Assembly (NCBI RefSeq): GCF_000365425.1
Contig: NZ_AQOV01000001.1
Coordinates: 1,736,001 to 1,800,000, forward strand
Reading direction: 5' to 3'
From: Methylomonas sp. MK1
GTDB lineage: Bacteria; Pseudomonadota; Gammaproteobacteria; Methylococcales; Methylomonadaceae
Length of the DNA: 64,000 nucleotides
Part shown: positions 41,975-51,836 of the stretch, one piece after another
Position numbering within the stretch: the first letter of the stretch is position 1
Layout: each line of letters opens with the position of its first letter
Notes under the pieces: generated by a model
Told to the model about the DNA's origin: nothing
What the model saw: only the letters and a program-made list of their open reading frames with translations
Database searches by the model: none
Translations under genes and position numbers: made by a program

Positions 41975-43798
41975 TTAAACATTACTCCCGGCTGAACACC
42001 GGTTGGAACTAATAAATTGCCGGTGCCACACACTAAAATCATTCCCCGGCAAAGGCTTGGCAAAATGATAGCCTTGCACCTCATGACAGTGATGACTGGT
42101 AACACATTCCAGTTCATCGCTATTTTCCACGCCCTCCGCGACAGTTTCCAGACCCAGGCTTTCCCCCAAGGCAATAATGGCGCGCACAATTGCTTCGTTG
42201 GCCGGTGTATTTTTGATATGTCGAATAAAGGACTGATCTATTTTGATTCGATCCAAAGGAAATTTGCGTAAATAGCTTAGGCTTGAATACCCTGTGCCGA
42301 AATCGTCAATCGCCAGTTTGACGCCCAAGGCCCGCAAATCCATTAAAGTTTGCACTGCGTGCTCTGCCTGCGTCATCACGACGCTTTCGGTTAACTCTAA
42401 TTCCAGATACTGCGGGTCTATGCAGCCCTCTTCAACCAAGCGCTTTACCAGTGTGCAAAAATCCCGCTGCTTGAATTGCACGCCGGAAATATTCACAGCC
42501 ATGCGCAGCGCCGGCAAACCCTCTTCTATCCAACTGGAATGCTGACGGCAAGCTTCCCTAAGCACCCATTCGCCAATGGAAATAATCAAGCCGGTTTCTT
42601 CGGCAATCGGAATAAAAGTGCTCGGTGGGACCGCGCCCAATTGCGGATGATGCCAGCGTAGCAAGGCCTCCACACCCACCACCGCCAGCGAGGGCAGTTT
42701 GATCTGCGGTTGATAAGACAAGGACAATTCGCCATTGTTTAGCGCCATGCGCAGTTGAGTCTCCAAACTCATGCGTTCGACTTTGCCATGATCCATTTTG
42801 GCGTTGTAAATCAGGAATGCGTTACGCCCGCGCTCTTTCACTTCGTACATCGCCGCATCGGCTTTACGAATCAAGCCATCAATGGTTCGATCGTGGTCCG
42901 GAAAAAAAGCCATGCCTAAACTGGCGGTGATTTGTATTTCGCGCTCGAAAATGGGCATCGGCTCCCGAAGCTTGTCGACAATCCCGGTCAACACGACAAT
43001 GGCATCAGCTTCGCTTTCGAGATTCTGCAAAATAAGCACAAATTCGTCGCCTCCCAATCTGGCGACGGTATCGCTGCGGCGGATGCTTGCCGATAATCGC
43101 GCGGCAACTTCCAGCAATAGCCTATCGCCAAAGCTGTGCCCCATCGTATCGTTGATATATTTAAATCGATCAAGATCAAAAAAAACCAGGCCCAACATTT
43201 TGTGGTTACGCTGCGCATTGCGGCAGCCCTGCTCCAAACGATCATTAAATAACAAGCGATTCGGCAAACCGGTCAGTTGGTCATAATGTGCCAGTACGTA
43301 GAGATCACGCTGGCGGCGATGCGTAATATCTTCCAGTAGCGCGTGACCGGTTGCCATGCCGACATAGACGTCGTTCTCCAGTATGATGAAGCCGTTGACC
43401 ATATGCCGCATGCCGGCGTCGATAATGATCTGCGCGACATCGTCGATGCCCGCGTTAATATCCACGATAATCGGCTTGGCATCCATAATCTCGACGACAC
43501 GTTTGTTGTGCAACAAATCGCGGGAAAATGGTCTGAGGAAAATTTCACTGATCAGCCCGCGATCCACGATGCCAACCGGGGTCCGCTGATGATCGACAAC
43601 CGCAACGGCCAGTAATTCTTTATCCTGAACAAAACGGTCCAGCACATCGATACAGCGTTCTTGGGTAACAACGGGCGCAACATAATGCAATAAGCGCCGA
43701 ACCGATGGTGTTTCGGCATCGGACAGCTCTTTCATCGCCTGTAACTGGGGGCTGGCAACTTTAGCGTTTGCTTCTAGCATCTTGTCTGGCAAAAACAT
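41975..43798 (-). CDS. CBS-GGDEF-EAL cyclic-di-GMP protein
   Basis: 607 aa cytoplasmic protein with no membrane helix. A CBS-domain pair spans about residues 28-150 (VVTQERCIDVLDRFVQD..., PIIVDINAGIDDVAQIII). The diguanylate cyclase domain at about 175-335 keeps an intact GGDEF (RLGGDEFVLIL). The EAL phosphodiesterase domain (about 350-595) keeps EALLRW, the ELTESVV metal site and DDFGTGYSSL. Both outputs look competent, so it may switch between making and degrading c-di-GMP depending on nucleotide or other ligand binding to the CBS pair. Confidence 0.93.
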   Translation of the reverse strand: MFLPDKMLEANAKVASPQLQAMKELSDAETPSVRRLLHYVAPVVTQERCIDVLDRFVQDKELLAVAVVDHQRTPVGIVDRGLISEIFLRPFSRDLLHNKRVVEIMDAKPIIVDINAGIDDVAQIIIDAGMRHMVNGFIILENDVYVGMATGHALLEDITHRRQRDLYVLAHYDQLTGLPNRLLFNDRLEQGCRNAQRNHKMLGLVFFDLDRFKYINDTMGHSFGDRLLLEVAARLSASIRRSDTVARLGGDEFVLILQNLESEADAIVVLTGIVDKLREPMPIFEREIQITASLGMAFFPDHDRTIDGLIRKADAAMYEVKERGRNAFLIYNAKMDHGKVERMSLETQLRMALNNGELSLSYQPQIKLPSLAVVGVEALLRWHHPQLGAVPPSTFIPIAEETGLIISIGEWVLREACRQHSSWIEEGLPALRMAVNISGVQFKQRDFCTLVKRLVEEGCIDPQYLELELTESVVMTQAEHAVQTLMDLRALGVKLAIDDFGTGYSSLSYLRKFPLDRIKIDQSFIRHIKNTPANEAIVRAIIALGESLGLETVAEGVENSDELECVTSHHCHEVQGYHFAKPLPGNDFSVWHRQFISSNRCSAGSNV

Positions 43799-44022
43799 CG
43801 TAATGAACTGAATTAATGCAATGTAGGCGAATATGGCAAAACGCGTCGGAAAGTCCTTGCATAGCTTATCTAAAGATATATTTCTAAAGTTACAGTAAGA
43901 TGACCTCGTTTAGCGCCCCTGAAAAAGATCACTCTGTAGTTTAAACAATACGCCGGCGATTCAGCTGGTAAGGCTTGAGAGGGAAATATTCGGAAACGCG
44001 CCCAGCGAATAAGGTACCTACG

Positions 44023-44784
44023 ATGACACCTGAAAATAATGTCTTAGCCATGCCCCATATCCTGAAACACGTCGATGTCGAGCTTGACCGGCTACATCAC
44101 TCAAGCGTGGATATGCTCAGCTTGATTTTGGTGCAATGGGAGTTGGTCATGGAAGCCATGGATGAGGCAAATTTGGAATCAGCGCTTGAGGTCATCGCCC
44201 TCAACAAAGAAATTCGCGCACGCGAGAATCAAACCCATCAAGCCATTATGCACTTACTTGCCCAGGAAAACCCGGTGGCTCGGGACTTGAGAGTGGTCTT
44301 GTCTATCTCTAAAATTTCCGGAACCCTGCTCTATTTCACGAATGAAACGCGAAAAATCGGCAAATTGATTCTGGCTCTGTATGAACCCCGAAGCGGCGTA
44401 CCCAATGCGCAACTGGTCAGAGATATTGTAAAAATAAGCGATGACATCCGCATAGCACTGGAGCATCTGGTGTATGTGCTGAACAACCTGGACGCCAACA
44501 ACGCTCACAGGCTACTGAAAGGCAATATCGACAGCGAGAATGCCACATGGGAAGCTGTCCGGCACCAACTAGGTTTTATCAATCAGGATCCACGTCAAGT
44601 CGGACCGGGATTAACCGTCCTGCAAATTCTGAACGCTCTTGAATCATGCCGGGACCATTGTAAAAACCTGGCCGAGTACTGCATTTTCATGATTGATGGT
44701 CAAGATGTCCGCCATACAAACCGTTTAAAAAGCTGGTCATGGGGCGGGATTTCCGACAAAGCCTATATGGGTTCGCCCTTGTAG
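44023..44784 (+). CDS. PhoU-domain protein
   Basis: 253 aa from the ATG at 44023. Two PhoU-type three-helix bundles show alternating long helices and the metal-binding-like segments ALEVIALNKEIRARE and ESCRDHCKNLAEYCIFM. PhoU dampens PhoR-PhoB signalling and phosphate uptake. No pst or phoRB genes are adjacent, and I see no Pho box before it; its link to the Pho-box phosphatases here is by function only. It ends 32 bp before the convergent eutC. Confidence 0.85.
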   Translation: MTPENNVLAMPHILKHVDVELDRLHHSSVDMLSLILVQWELVMEAMDEANLESALEVIALNKEIRARENQTHQAIMHLLAQENPVARDLRVVLSISKISGTLLYFTNETRKIGKLILALYEPRSGVPNAQLVRDIVKISDDIRIALEHLVYVLNNLDANNAHRLLKGNIDSENATWEAVRHQLGFINQDPRQVGPGLTVLQILNALESCRDHCKNLAEYCIFMIDGQDVRHTNRLKSWSWGGISDKAYMGSPL

Positions 44785-44816
44785 AACTGATGCATCATGA
44801 CTAATGCTTTACCCAC

Positions 44817-45590
44817 TCATTCCTTCAACAAAATTGCGTCACCAGTCTCGGTAAGCGATTGTTCCGGCATATCATCTTTAAGAACCACGCCTGACAAGCC
44901 GCGTTGCAAGGCCTGTTCGCTCAAGTAAGCCAGCTTGGCTGCGGCCGCGTTATAAGATAGACCCGCCGGCGGACGAATGTTGGAGATGCAGTTGCGTTCG
45001 GCATCGGTATTGCCTGGCTTGGGTGCATAGGTTAAATACATCCCCAAACTATCGGCGGCACTGAGACCCGGCCGCTCGCCAACGATAATCACAGCCAGCC
45101 GCGCACCCAGCAATGCCCCAATTTCATCCGCCAAGGCCACCCGGCCATTAGACACCAGACAGATCGGCCCTAGCCGCAATCCGCGTTCGACATATGCCGT
45201 CACCACGGCTTGAAGCAAGGCCAAGCCATGCTCGTCCACAGCAGTCGAGGATAAGCCGTTGCTGACAATCAAAGCCACGTCGATAGCCTGGGTTGCCCGC
45301 GCGTCAAGTATTTCATGGCCGGATTTTGTCAAACAACGACCAAGATCGGGACGTTGCAGATACTGCTCGCGACTTACAACCGGCGTCGCCAACATCAGTG
45401 GTTCCAGCGCCAGCTTTTCCACTTCCCCGGCAAAAGCCGTCACATCCCAGACTTGTTGTACCGCATCGCGAGCGCTGGCATGCGCGAGTTGAAAATCCAG
45501 TAGTGCCTTGGTCGGCAAACTGCACCCTGCCCTACCTTGCGCAATTCTGGCTTGAGTAAATTGCCGTAAGGTAATCCACGGATCGTTCAT
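44817..45590 (-). CDS. eutC: Ethanolamine ammonia-lyase small subunit
   Basis: 257 aa from the ATG at 45590, 2 bp after the eutB stop. The frame is open further upstream but shadows eutB. EutC landmarks: RCLTKSGHEILDARATQAIDVALIVSNGLSS and GERPGLSAADSLGMYLTYAP, which with EutB binds adenosylcobalamin. The enzyme splits ethanolamine to acetaldehyde and ammonia. No other eut genes or shell proteins are present, so it acts free in the cytoplasm. Confidence 0.94.
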   Translation of the reverse strand: MNDPWITLRQFTQARIAQGRAGCSLPTKALLDFQLAHASARDAVQQVWDVTAFAGEVEKLALEPLMLATPVVSREQYLQRPDLGRCLTKSGHEILDARATQAIDVALIVSNGLSSTAVDEHGLALLQAVVTAYVERGLRLGPICLVSNGRVALADEIGALLGARLAVIIVGERPGLSAADSLGMYLTYAPKPGNTDAERNCISNIRPPAGLSYNAAAAKLAYLSEQALQRGLSGVVLKDDMPEQSLTETGDAILLKE

Positions 45591-45592
45591 CG

Positions 45593-46975
45593 TTAAGCCC
45601 TCGGCAAGCCATGAAAGTTGCTCAGCAATGGCGCAGCGTTGCGAGCAACGGCCAAGCGGTTTTGACTGTCGAAAATACCCATTCGCTGCAACCAGGCCTC
45701 GAATTCCGGCGCCGGCCGCAAGCCCAATACTTGCCGCAGATACAAGGCATCGTGAAACGAGGTACTTTGGTACGCCAGCATCACGTCGTCGGCACCTGGT
45801 ATGCCCATAACGAAGTTGCAGCCGGCCACACCCAGCAGCGTCAGCAGGGTGTCCATATCGTTCTGATCGGCCTCGGCATGGTTGGTGTAACAAATATCGC
45901 AGCCCATCGGAAGACCCAGCAGCTTGCCGCAAAAGTGGTCTTCCAGACCGGCGCGGATGATTTGCTTACCATCGTATAAATATTCCGGGCCGATGAAGCC
46001 GACCACGGTGTTCACCAGCAACGGATCGAACTCCCTGGCTACCGCATAAGCCCGTGCCTCGCAGGTTTGCGCATCGATACCGTGATGGGCATTTGCCGAC
46101 AAGGCACTGCCCTGCCCGGTTTCGAAATACATCAACTGGTGGCCGGCATTCCCGCGCCCCAAGGCTTCGGCCATGGCTTTCGCTTCGCGCAGCATTGCCA
46201 GGTCGATACCGAAACTGCGATTAGCCGCTTCGGTGCCGGCGATGGATTGAAACACCAAATCCACCGGCGCACCGCGCTGCATCAGCTCCATGCTGGTGGT
46301 GACGTGGGCCAGTACGCAAGACTGGGTGGGAATTTGGTATCGCGCAATGATCTCGTCCAACAAATTCAACAAGGTGTGGACGTTGTGCAGATTGTCGGTG
46401 GCGGGATTGATGCCGATCACCGCATCGCCGCTGCCGTACAGCAAACCATCCAGAATACTGGCGGCGATACCGCGCGGATCGTCGGTCGGATGGTTAGGTT
46501 GCAAACGGGTGGACAAGCGGCCCGGCAAGCCAATGGTGCTGCGAAAGCGGGTAACGATCCGGCAACGGCGGGCTACGGCAATCAAATCCTGGTTGCGCAT
46601 GATTTTGCTGACCGCGGCCACCATTTCCGGCGTCAGCCCGGCAGAGATTGCCGCCAAATCGTTATCCTCGGTTAACAGCCAATCGCGAAATTCGCCCACA
46701 CTTAAATTCGCAATCGGCGCAAACCCCTGCGGATCATGGCGCTCCAGAATCAAGCGGGAAACTTCGTCTCGCTCCGGGGCCAGCAATGGCTCTTCGATAA
46801 ATCGCCGCAAGGGTACCTCGGCCAAAACCTGCTGCGCGACCGCACGCTCGACTTCGGAATCCGCCGCCAAACCGGCCAATTCATCCGCTGCCCGGCGCGG
46901 CGTAGCCTTAGCCAACAAGATACGCAAATCGCGAAAATGAAAGCTTTTGCCTTGTGCGGTTGCGGAATAATTCAT
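45593..46975 (-). CDS. eutB: Ethanolamine ammonia-lyase large subunit
   Basis: 460 aa, full length for EutB (about 455). The TIM-barrel catalytic subunit shows YGSGDAVIGINPATDN, CVLAHVTTSME, LMYFETGQGSALSANAHHG and GFIGPEYLYDGKQI, then the CDICYTNHAEADQND segment near the C-terminus. It generates the radical with adenosylcobalamin. Without the microcompartment or the aldehyde dehydrogenase usually encoded beside it, its role is probably nitrogen acquisition from ethanolamine. No cobalamin riboswitch is seen upstream. Confidence 0.94.
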   Translation of the reverse strand: MNYSATAQGKSFHFRDLRILLAKATPRRAADELAGLAADSEVERAVAQQVLAEVPLRRFIEEPLLAPERDEVSRLILERHDPQGFAPIANLSVGEFRDWLLTEDNDLAAISAGLTPEMVAAVSKIMRNQDLIAVARRCRIVTRFRSTIGLPGRLSTRLQPNHPTDDPRGIAASILDGLLYGSGDAVIGINPATDNLHNVHTLLNLLDEIIARYQIPTQSCVLAHVTTSMELMQRGAPVDLVFQSIAGTEAANRSFGIDLAMLREAKAMAEALGRGNAGHQLMYFETGQGSALSANAHHGIDAQTCEARAYAVAREFDPLLVNTVVGFIGPEYLYDGKQIIRAGLEDHFCGKLLGLPMGCDICYTNHAEADQNDMDTLLTLLGVAGCNFVMGIPGADDVMLAYQSTSFHDALYLRQVLGLRPAPEFEAWLQRMGIFDSQNRLAVARNAAPLLSNFHGLPRA

Positions 46976-47172
46976 CAGTCAGGCAGATTACGATGGGAGA
47001 AAACCCGAGAATACGACAAGTTTGTGACTATTATGTGACGCGGCAGGCAGCAGACGGTCAGTTAGGTTCGAGTCACTTGCCTGCAATATTTAGCTCGTAC
47101 CGTAGCGAGAATTGGCTGCCGATTCCAATGGCTAAGCGGCTTGCAACCCATAAACACGCCGAGGCGACGCAG

Positions 47173-48615
47173 ATGACTACCCTATCCCTCAAGCAACTCA
47201 ACCGTTCCATCTTCATTGTTTTGGCCCTGTCGCTGAGCCAGCCCGCCGCCGCCTTACCCGCCGAACCGCTTACCGCCGATGTGTTGATCGTCGGCGCCGG
47301 CCTATCGGGTTTAAGCGCCGCGTATCATTTAAAAAAAGCCGGTAAATCAACCGTGATTCTGGAAATGAGTCCACATATCGGCGGCCGCATCCGCACCGCT
47401 GCTTATCCGGACGGTACGCATGCCGAAGTGGGTCTGGAAGAATTTTGGGAAAATAACCCGGCTATCGAGATTTTCCGGGATTTGCATGTGCCAATGGAAA
47501 CGGCTTACAGCAGTTTTTCCAGTTTTTATTACCAGGGCAAGCTGTATCCGTTTACGCAAAGTACCAATCCGGAGTTTCTGGCCTCGGTGCTGGATACCGA
47601 CGAATTGCAAGCCTATCAACGCTGGGACGCAAAAATGGCCGAGCTTTATCGGCAATTGGCTTTGCGGCCCTTGTCCGAGGATATGCTGGCGCTGCAAGAA
47701 ATTTCCTTCGCCGACTGGATCGAAAGCACCAGCGGCCTGTCGCCCAAAGCCCAAGAATTGGTGCGCATTGAAACCGAACCGGAATACGCTACCTCCTGGC
47801 GAAAAATCAGCGCACTGGACGGCATTGCCGAATGGCATTATTTTTCCGGCAATGGTCTGGCACCCCGCCATGTAGTCGGCGGCAATCAACGAGCCGCGCA
47901 AGCGCTGGCCAATTTTATCGGCCGGGACCGCATCCTGCTGAACCAGCAGGTCACCCACATCACAGCCACGGACAATAATGTGGAAGTGCTTACGTCCGAC
48001 CAAGGTAGCTTGCGGCAAAAGATATTCCGCGCCAAGTACTTGATCACTGCGATTCCATTATTCCGGCTCAACGACATTCAGTTCGCTCCGCCGTTGAGCG
48101 CCGAGCGAAAACAGGCGATACAAACTCAATCGGCCGGCGCCTACTTTACCGCGCACGTCACAGTGGATAAGGCCGCCAGCAGCTTCTGGACCCGCGACGG
48201 CGACAGCATATTGCCGATTATGACCGACAGTCCTTTAGGGGTGATTTATGAGGGTGGATCAAAATCCGGCGGAGATGCGCTGTTGAATTTATTGGTCAGC
48301 GGTGCGGACGCGGAGCGGTTTAACTCGCGGATGAGCGATCCGGACCAGATTCGGGAAGCTTTGCTGGCGGCGTTTGACAAACAGTGGCCGGGTTTCCGGC
48401 AATCGGTCAAACGGATGAGCTTTTACCGTTACCATCCGCGCGCGATAGCGTCATGGCCCGTCGGCCGGTCGCGCTTCGATAGCCTTTCCGAGTCGTTGAG
48501 AAAACCGCAAGGCCGCGTCTATTTTGCCGGAGATTTTACCGAAGATACCCACTCCAACGGCGCGAGCCGATCGGCAATTCGCGCGGTTAAGGACATTTTG
48601 CAAAAACACGATTAA
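47173..48615 (+). CDS. Exported flavin amine oxidase family protein
   Basis: About 480 aa from the ATG at 47173. The frame is open back to 46954 but that part overlaps the divergent eutB promoter. A signal-peptide-like N-terminus (IFIVLALSLSQPAAALPA) is followed by the FAD-binding LIVGAGLSGLSAAYHL and EMSPHIGGRIRT. The amine-oxidase C-terminal FAD motif is GRVYFAGDFTEDTHSNGASRSAI. It oxidises an amine or related substrate, not identifiable. A periplasmic amine oxidase beside ethanolamine lyase suggests a local amine-nitrogen theme. Confidence 0.83.
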   Translation: MTTLSLKQLNRSIFIVLALSLSQPAAALPAEPLTADVLIVGAGLSGLSAAYHLKKAGKSTVILEMSPHIGGRIRTAAYPDGTHAEVGLEEFWENNPAIEIFRDLHVPMETAYSSFSSFYYQGKLYPFTQSTNPEFLASVLDTDELQAYQRWDAKMAELYRQLALRPLSEDMLALQEISFADWIESTSGLSPKAQELVRIETEPEYATSWRKISALDGIAEWHYFSGNGLAPRHVVGGNQRAAQALANFIGRDRILLNQQVTHITATDNNVEVLTSDQGSLRQKIFRAKYLITAIPLFRLNDIQFAPPLSAERKQAIQTQSAGAYFTAHVTVDKAASSFWTRDGDSILPIMTDSPLGVIYEGGSKSGGDALLNLLVSGADAERFNSRMSDPDQIREALLAAFDKQWPGFRQSVKRMSFYRYHPRAIASWPVGRSRFDSLSESLRKPQGRVYFAGDFTEDTHSNGASRSAIRAVKDILQKHD

Positions 48616-48744
48616 CCCGCGCCTGGCAGTGTGGCGCCAGATAACATCAGCAACACATGCGGTTGGCAAATTGCCGACGGTTTCTACACATGCCGTAACG
48701 CTGTTATACAATATGTAACAAAACCGTCACAATTAAGGAACACC

Positions 48745-49374
48745 ATGTTCTCTCTACAAACCATCTTTGGCAAAGGCGATAAATTTTATGGCTTGCTTGA
48801 AGCTAGTGCGGAATCTGCACACGCTTCGGCCAAGGCCTTGATAGAACTGCTAAGCACGCCCACCACCCAGCAGTCATTAGAAAAATTTAAACAGGCGCGG
48901 CGCCGGGAAAAGAATTTATTCGGCCAAATCAGCGAGGAGTTAGTCAACACCTTCGTGACTGTATTGGACCGCGAAGATATTGAAGCCCTAAACGGCGCGC
49001 TGTATAAGATTCCTAAAATCGTCGAAAAATTTGCCGAGCGTTATACTCTGGCATCGGAGCGTATCGGCGATGTCGATTTCAACAGCCGCGCTGTCATGCT
49101 GGAACAAGCCTGCCAAGTTTTGGAACAAATGGTTGCCCAGTTGCGTAAAGGTATGGATTTGGACGAAGTCAAAAGACTTAACGATCAACTGCAAACTATT
49201 GAAGCGGAAGCCGACGATCAAATACTTGAGTTGTATCGCGACGTCTATGCCAACGAAACCGATCCGATCCGTTATCTGGTGAAAACCAATTTGTTCGAAA
49301 TCCTGGAAAAAGCCATTGACCGCTGTCGCGATGCCGGCAACGTGGTTTACCACATCGTATTAAAAAATTCTTAG
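48745..49374 (+). CDS. DUF47-family phosphate transport regulator
   Basis: 209 aa from the ATG at 48745, with AAGGAA upstream. It is an all-helical PhoU-like protein of the DUF47/YkaA type (LIELLSTP, RRREKNLFGQISEELVNTFVTVLDREDIEALN, LLQTIEAEADD-like). Genes of this family sit directly before pit phosphate permeases and are thought to regulate them. Here the pit gene starts 11 bp later, so one operon is likely. I see no Pho box upstream. Confidence 0.9.
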   Translation: MFSLQTIFGKGDKFYGLLEASAESAHASAKALIELLSTPTTQQSLEKFKQARRREKNLFGQISEELVNTFVTVLDREDIEALNGALYKIPKIVEKFAERYTLASERIGDVDFNSRAVMLEQACQVLEQMVAQLRKGMDLDEVKRLNDQLQTIEAEADDQILELYRDVYANETDPIRYLVKTNLFEILEKAIDRCRDAGNVVYHIVLKNS

Positions 49375-49384
49375 TGGCTCCGTC

Positions 49385-50500
49385 ATGCTGACATTGCTTT
49401 TGCTGGTCATTCTGGCGGCACTGATATTCGAGTTCGTCAACGGTTTCCACGACACTGCCAACTCTATTGCTACGGTGGTTGCCACCAAAGTACTAACGCC
49501 GACTCAGGCGGTGATACTGGCTGCGGTAACCAACTTGGTCGGCGCCTTGTCCGGTACCGCCGTGGCCAAAACCATTTCCTCAGGGCTAGTCGATACCGGC
49601 ATGGTGACGATTACCTCAGAAGTACTGATCTGCGCGCTGACCGGGGCGATTATCTGGAACCTGATTACCTGGGCCTTGGGTCTGCCCTCTTCTTCCAGCC
49701 ACGCCTTGATCGGCGGCTTATGCGGCGCGGCTCTGGCGGCGGGGCACAATAATCCCGATGTGTTGATATGGTCGAAAACCGCTTTAGTGTGGACCGAAAA
49801 CAAAGGCCTGCTCTGGAAAGTGGTGATTCCGATGATCAGCTCCCCGATTGCCGGGTTTACCTTGGGCATTTTGATCATGGGTTTGTTGATGGCGATCATC
49901 AGCGGCATGAATGCCGCCGGAGGCCTGTTGGGGCAAATTTCGCGGCCGAAATGGATCAACGCCTTGTTCGGTAAGGCGCAATTGGTATCGGCCGGTTATA
50001 TGGGATTTGCCCACGGCAGCAACGATGCGCAAAAAACCATGGGCATCATCGCGCTAGCCATATTTACGGCAAACAACGCCGGTACGCTGGATCAATTGCC
50101 GGGTTGGGCGGAATTCCTGCGCCCGGACGGCGGAGAAAAAGATATAGACACCTGGATCGTTTTCAGTTGTGCGTTGATCATGGCGCTCGGCACCTCGGTG
50201 GGCGGCTGGCGAATTATCAAGACCCTTGGCCACAAAATGGTCAAGCTACACCCGATAAACGGCTTTGCGGCGGAAACCAGCTCGGCAACCATTCTGTTGG
50301 CCGCCGCCCATTTCGGCATGCCGGTTTCCACGACGCATAGCATCTCCACTGCGATCATGGGTGTAGGTTTTGCCAAAAATCCCTATACCCTGAAACTTTC
50401 CGTGATCGAACGGATTGTTTGGGCCTGGATTTTGACGATTCCAGCCGCCGGCGGTATTGCCTGGGGCATGGTGAGTTTATTGCCGCTGTTGCAGTATTAA
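49385..50500 (+). CDS. pit: PiT-family inorganic phosphate permease
   Basis: 371 aa with about ten membrane helices. Both PiT signature repeats are present: EFVNGFHDTANSIATVV near the start and GFAHGSNDAQKTMGI in the second half. It is a low-affinity, metal-phosphate/proton symporter. Translation probably follows the DUF47 gene 11 bp upstream. This is the only phosphate transporter in the window. Confidence 0.94.
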   Translation: MLTLLLLVILAALIFEFVNGFHDTANSIATVVATKVLTPTQAVILAAVTNLVGALSGTAVAKTISSGLVDTGMVTITSEVLICALTGAIIWNLITWALGLPSSSSHALIGGLCGAALAAGHNNPDVLIWSKTALVWTENKGLLWKVVIPMISSPIAGFTLGILIMGLLMAIISGMNAAGGLLGQISRPKWINALFGKAQLVSAGYMGFAHGSNDAQKTMGIIALAIFTANNAGTLDQLPGWAEFLRPDGGEKDIDTWIVFSCALIMALGTSVGGWRIIKTLGHKMVKLHPINGFAAETSSATILLAAAHFGMPVSTTHSISTAIMGVGFAKNPYTLKLSVIERIVWAWILTIPAAGGIAWGMVSLLPLLQY

Positions 50501-50704
50501 GTCCGAACTCAAATCGCTGATTTGAATGACGGCTATAGTGAATTTGACGATCAGGTTAGTAATTGACTATGGGCATTCCCAAGGTAGTCTGTTACATGAG
50601 GGACACTAATGTTGCAAGAACCCATATCCTTTTAGCACATCCAAATAATCATTAGTCACCTCATTGAAGTAACAAGGCTTTTTCCTAAATTAAAGGTAGC
50701 TGAA

Positions 50705-50833
50705 ATGATGAGAGAAATACTGGAAATCGTGATGTTGTTGGGTTTGATGGGCGGCCTGTTTTTCGTGAAACACGAGTTCGAGAAAGACAAGCAAGAAAGA
50801 CTGAGCGACGGCAAAACCGAACCGAGGGAATGA
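50705..50833 (+). CDS. Small single-helix membrane protein
   Basis: 42 aa beginning MMREILEIVMLLGLMGGLFF, one hydrophobic helix, then a charged tail (KHEFEKDKQERLSD, ending EPRE). AAAGG lies eight bases before the ATG. Short, but with a good start and a classic N-in helix with a charged C-tail. Family unknown. Flanks 50501-50704 and 50834-51209 hold nothing else I can support. Confidence 0.55.
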   Translation: MMREILEIVMLLGLMGGLFFVKHEFEKDKQERLSDGKTEPRE

Positions 50834-51209
50834 GTTAATTTAGGGCCTGTTCTATTAACAGCAACTAAGTTTGATTCAGTCAACATAATCGCAAAGCAAT
50901 AAGTATGACTGTCATAAGTTTATATTTTGTCAGCCGTAGATCTTAGTTGATAGTAATTTAGCGGCAGGCTAGCAAATACCTTCGCGGCGAATAGGCGAGT
51001 GCTTCAGTGTGTTTGCCTGGAGCTTGAACGAGCCCGGCTTTAGCGGCAGAGACGATCCCCGGAAACTTAAACGCAGAGTTACGTCAAAAATCATCAATGA
51101 CCGTCTTGCGCAACAGATACCGCATTTTGATCATGAGTTATCTGTGCTTGATTCGGGGAAGCTTCATCCGGATCCTTGCAACGAATCCCCCCGAATCCCA
51201 ACAAGCGGC

Positions 51210-51767
51210 TCAGCGATAAGACTGAGATTCATGGCGAAACTCGTTGAGTTGCCGTTCGTGGTAGTAAAGATCATCCCGAGCGCGATCTCGGTTACGCCTC
51301 AAGTGGCTTATATCGTTACGAATTCTGGCCCGGTCTTTGTCGTTTAACTTGTTATCCCCCAAGCTGATTTCTTTGCTGGAAAGTTCATTATCTATCCTAT
51401 CCAGTTCGGCACGTTCTTTATGCACAGCGTAAGCCGCTGCGTGGTACCGGCTAAATACACCGTCAATAGATGGCGGGCAAACATGGCGATAATCGTGCCC
51501 TTGCAAACCCTCTTCAAAAGCGTTATCGATCCGACAGTATTCTCTTATACCCTGTTCGCGGCCAGCAAAATACTGCGAATCATTCACCGCGACGCCGTAT
51601 TCCGAACATGCTTTCTGGTGATCATTTAGCCTATCACTGGTCGCACCGGAACGGCCGTCTTGAACCCCCAAACCAAACCAATCACCCCGCTTGCAGTCTT
51701 GTTGGCTAAGCGTTGCACAGCCGGTAAAAAAAACAGCAAATAGACATCCCGTTAAGCGCTTTACCAT
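51210..51767 (-). CDS. DUF2799-family lipoprotein
   Basis: About 185 aa from the ATG at 51767, with GGAAGG upstream. Lipobox TGC at residue 16-17. The family core is QDCKRGDWFGLGVQDGRSG, KACSEYGVAVN, YFAGREQGIREYC, a cysteine-rich repeat fold. The C-terminal third (about 115-180) is a highly charged coiled coil (RARIRNDISHLRRNRDRARDD). Periplasmic, attached to a membrane; role unknown. Confidence 0.82.
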   Translation of the reverse strand: MVKRLTGCLFAVFFTGCATLSQQDCKRGDWFGLGVQDGRSGATSDRLNDHQKACSEYGVAVNDSQYFAGREQGIREYCRIDNAFEEGLQGHDYRHVCPPSIDGVFSRYHAAAYAVHKERAELDRIDNELSSKEISLGDNKLNDKDRARIRNDISHLRRNRDRARDDLYYHERQLNEFRHESQSYR

Positions 51768-51836
51768 GATTTTGCCTTCCCAATAAAGATTCACCATACA
51801 GCAAGAAAAGCCGCAATTGCTTGAAGCTCCACACAC

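Noticed and set aside
45591..45932. N-terminal extension of eutC
   Set aside because: It is a shadow of the eutB 3' end; the ATG at 45590 lies 2 bp after the eutB stop and begins typical EutC sequence.
46954..47172. N-terminal extension of the amine oxidase frame
   Set aside because: It overlaps the divergent eutB start and lacks a signal peptide, whereas the ATG at 47173 begins a signal-peptide-like sequence.
48616..48744. Pho box before the DUF47-pit operon
   Set aside because: CTGTTAT and similar words are present, but no second half-site at 11-bp spacing.
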